Source of the DNA: Rugalucina vietnamica
Taxonomy: Eukaryota > Mollusca > Bivalvia > Lucinida > Lucinidae
Length of the DNA: 64,000 nucleotides
Assembly: GCA_964017185.1 (NCBI GenBank)
Contig: OZ024883.1
Coordinates: forward strand, 3,036,001-3,100,000
Direction: 5' to 3'
Shown here: piece by piece, positions 62,760 to 64,000 of the stretch
Layout of the letters: each line of letters starts with the position of its first letter
How positions within the stretch are numbered: the first letter of the stretch is position 1
Made by a program: the position numbers and the translations under genes
Notes under the pieces: model-generated
Databases searched by the model: none
What the model saw: the letters and a program-made list of their open reading frames with translations, nothing else
What the model was told of the DNA's origin: nothing

Positions 62760-63010
62760 CAGGTAAACATGTCCATGCAAACTATACCCCCTCATACCCC
62801 ACTTTTATACAAAAAAAAAAAACTGGGGTTTACAGGGGTATACCTGTTTTTCTTATTGATCCAAAATATATATTGTGGGTACTCATTAAAACGGTGATAA
62901 AACCGCCTCGCTGAGACCTGTACCCACATCAATGTTTTGAGTAAACATGTTAAAAAGATCAGAATTTTTCAGATGAAATTTTCCATTCTTACAGCTGAAA
63001 AAATCTCTGT
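62760..63010. mobile_element. Family B MITE, degenerate copy 8
   Basis: AACATGTCCATG, ATACCCCCTCATACCCCACT and AACTGGGGTTTACAGGGGT with a broken core. It lies just upstream of UGGT exon 1, in the probable promoter or first-intron region. Confidence 0.72.
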
Positions 63011-63456
63011 AGACTGCATGGGCGTATTTGCCGACCATACAGGCTACAGCTACCTGGTGAGGCATTGTCAATTTGGCGTTTCACCAGTCAACTATTCTAA
63101 TTCTGACTCTTCAACAACACAGCTGCCTCTCTATTGTAATTTGTAGTATTGATATATTGTCTACGCAGGGAATCGGTTAGTTGCCAACTCTCACTACGCT
63201 ATATTACACATACATTCCATATCCCTTCGTAGCAACCCCAGTCGGTTGATCAAGGGTGAAATGAACTGTCAATAGACTAGTTGCAACTTTTTTAAGATAA
63301 ATCAAGACGAATACACTTGACTGATGTGTTACTTAACTTACAAACATAATTATTGTGCTTTTAGAAAAAAATCCAACCTGGTTTGTATGTTTTTAGCAGT
63401 TTTATTCCCGTTTAAAAACTTCCGGCTGTCATTCTTTCAATACAAGTGTACTAAAT
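63011..63456. other. No recognisable gene or promoter
   Basis: Unique sequence upstream of UGGT. I searched by eye for a CCAAT-N9-CCACG stress element and for a clear core promoter and found neither. Confidence 0.4.
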
Positions 63457-63514
63457 CAGCCCAGTGTCAGACCTGTTCAAAAACCAAATTGTTGGTTTTC
63501 CCACGAGGCAGCTC
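63457..63514. mobile_element. Family A truncated copy 26 (right end only)
   Basis: GTCAGACCTGTTCAAAAACC and TTGGTTTTCCCACGAGGCAG with the terminal CTCA. The rest is missing. Confidence 0.75.
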
Positions 63515-63582
63515 AAATAGGGAAGTGTCTGTGAGGGGTGCATTCATTTACTGGAATGAACCTAACTACCGGAATGGACATG

Positions 63583-63816
63583 TGAGCTTCATCATAGGAA
63601 AACCAACAATGTGGTTTTCGAACAGGTCCGACACAAACCGGCCTGTACAAGCACAGAAAAGAGCCAGAAGCTTGAAATTTCGGATTTAAGTAGAAGAGGA
63701 ATTGTACTATCCGAGTAGCGAATACAAAGGCGCTGATCAGCTTCCCAGTAACCGCAAAGCTGATCTGCGTCTGTTTTCGCCTATGCAGATTGTTGGTTTT
63801 CCCATGAGACAGCTGA
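63583..63816. mobile_element. Family A palindromic MITE, copy 27
   Basis: Ends TGAGCTTCATCATAGGAAAA and an eroded inverse. The core is mostly intact with small deletions. Confidence 0.85.
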
Positions 63817-64000
63817 TTTATCTTTGGCACTGAGTATTTTGAATACATTTTATATGCACAAAAATTACTTTTGAAGTCAAATAAGTAGTTTGCATAAAAC
63901 TTGTTCATCTAAGTATGGCAATACATGATCCTCAGGGTGGCTCACTAGGGGTGGGATCTTGGGTGTGGTTATTGTTCAGAGAATAAAATAGAGATCTCAG

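Overview
This is animal nuclear DNA: AT-rich, intron-rich, and packed with short non-autonomous mobile elements. The best guess for the host is a bivalve mollusc. Two arrays (about 110-932 and 11143-12244) have the build of the bivalve 'pearl' elements: a 150-180 bp tandem core, a short ACGG- or ACTG-type microsatellite, and a terminal hairpin. The species cannot be fixed from the sequence.

The one protein-coding gene I can support is UDP-glucose:glycoprotein glucosyltransferase (UGGT), on the minus strand. I assembled 35 coding exons from 62623 (start codon) down to 18112. All obey GT-AG, all join in phase, and together they give 1510 codons. The product is the ER folding sensor: signal peptide, long thioredoxin-like region, beta-sandwich region, and a C-terminal GT24 glucosyltransferase domain with the DAD metal motif (residues 1320-1322) and the NLDQDLPNN motif (1412-1420). 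The last few residues, where an ER-retrieval tetrapeptide is expected, were not found. Either a tiny terminal exon lies in 1-18111 or off the window, or the last exon reads through into a short alternative tail. Two decayed fragments of UGGT exons (copies of parts of exons 15 and 17) sit in neighbouring introns.

Layout: 1-18000 is 3' flank or terminal intron with no recognisable gene. It holds two pearl-like arrays, a 1.75-kb foldback whose two arms carry the same 87-codon ORF, several palindromic MITEs and a nested MITE-in-MITE. 18.1-37.8 kb is exon-dense and holds the first of three ~2.4-kb composite elements (20.45-22.89 kb), MITEs, SINEs and a clean hAT-type insertion with an 8-bp target duplication. 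37.8-44.3 kb is one intron bounded by two inverted copies of a repeat built from GATTCTTTATGATA motifs, containing an AGATATCT-rich satellite, a tRNA-derived SINE, a minisatellite and the C-terminal part of a reverse-transcriptase-type ORF. 48.9-56.6 kb is one intron with 7.2 kb bounded by inverted repeats and the second ~2.4-kb composite. 56.6-62.6 kb holds exons 1-5, a related 0.8-kb composite and the third ~2.4-kb composite (inverted).

The most unusual structure is the ~2.4-kb composite family. Its core is a 128-bp tandem repeat, and almost every unit carries a perfect GGTCAnnnTGACC palindrome (the consensus estrogen-response element, IR3) followed by a near-consensus DR1 (GGGTCAAAGGTC). 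A sister element at 57.5 kb has the same two ends but a different core, whose motif TGACCTTGACCTCAAGGTCA contains two inverted TCAAGGTCA sites. The second striking feature is a ~235-bp palindromic MITE family, with about 27 full or partial copies here, that leaves 2-bp target duplications of varied sequence.
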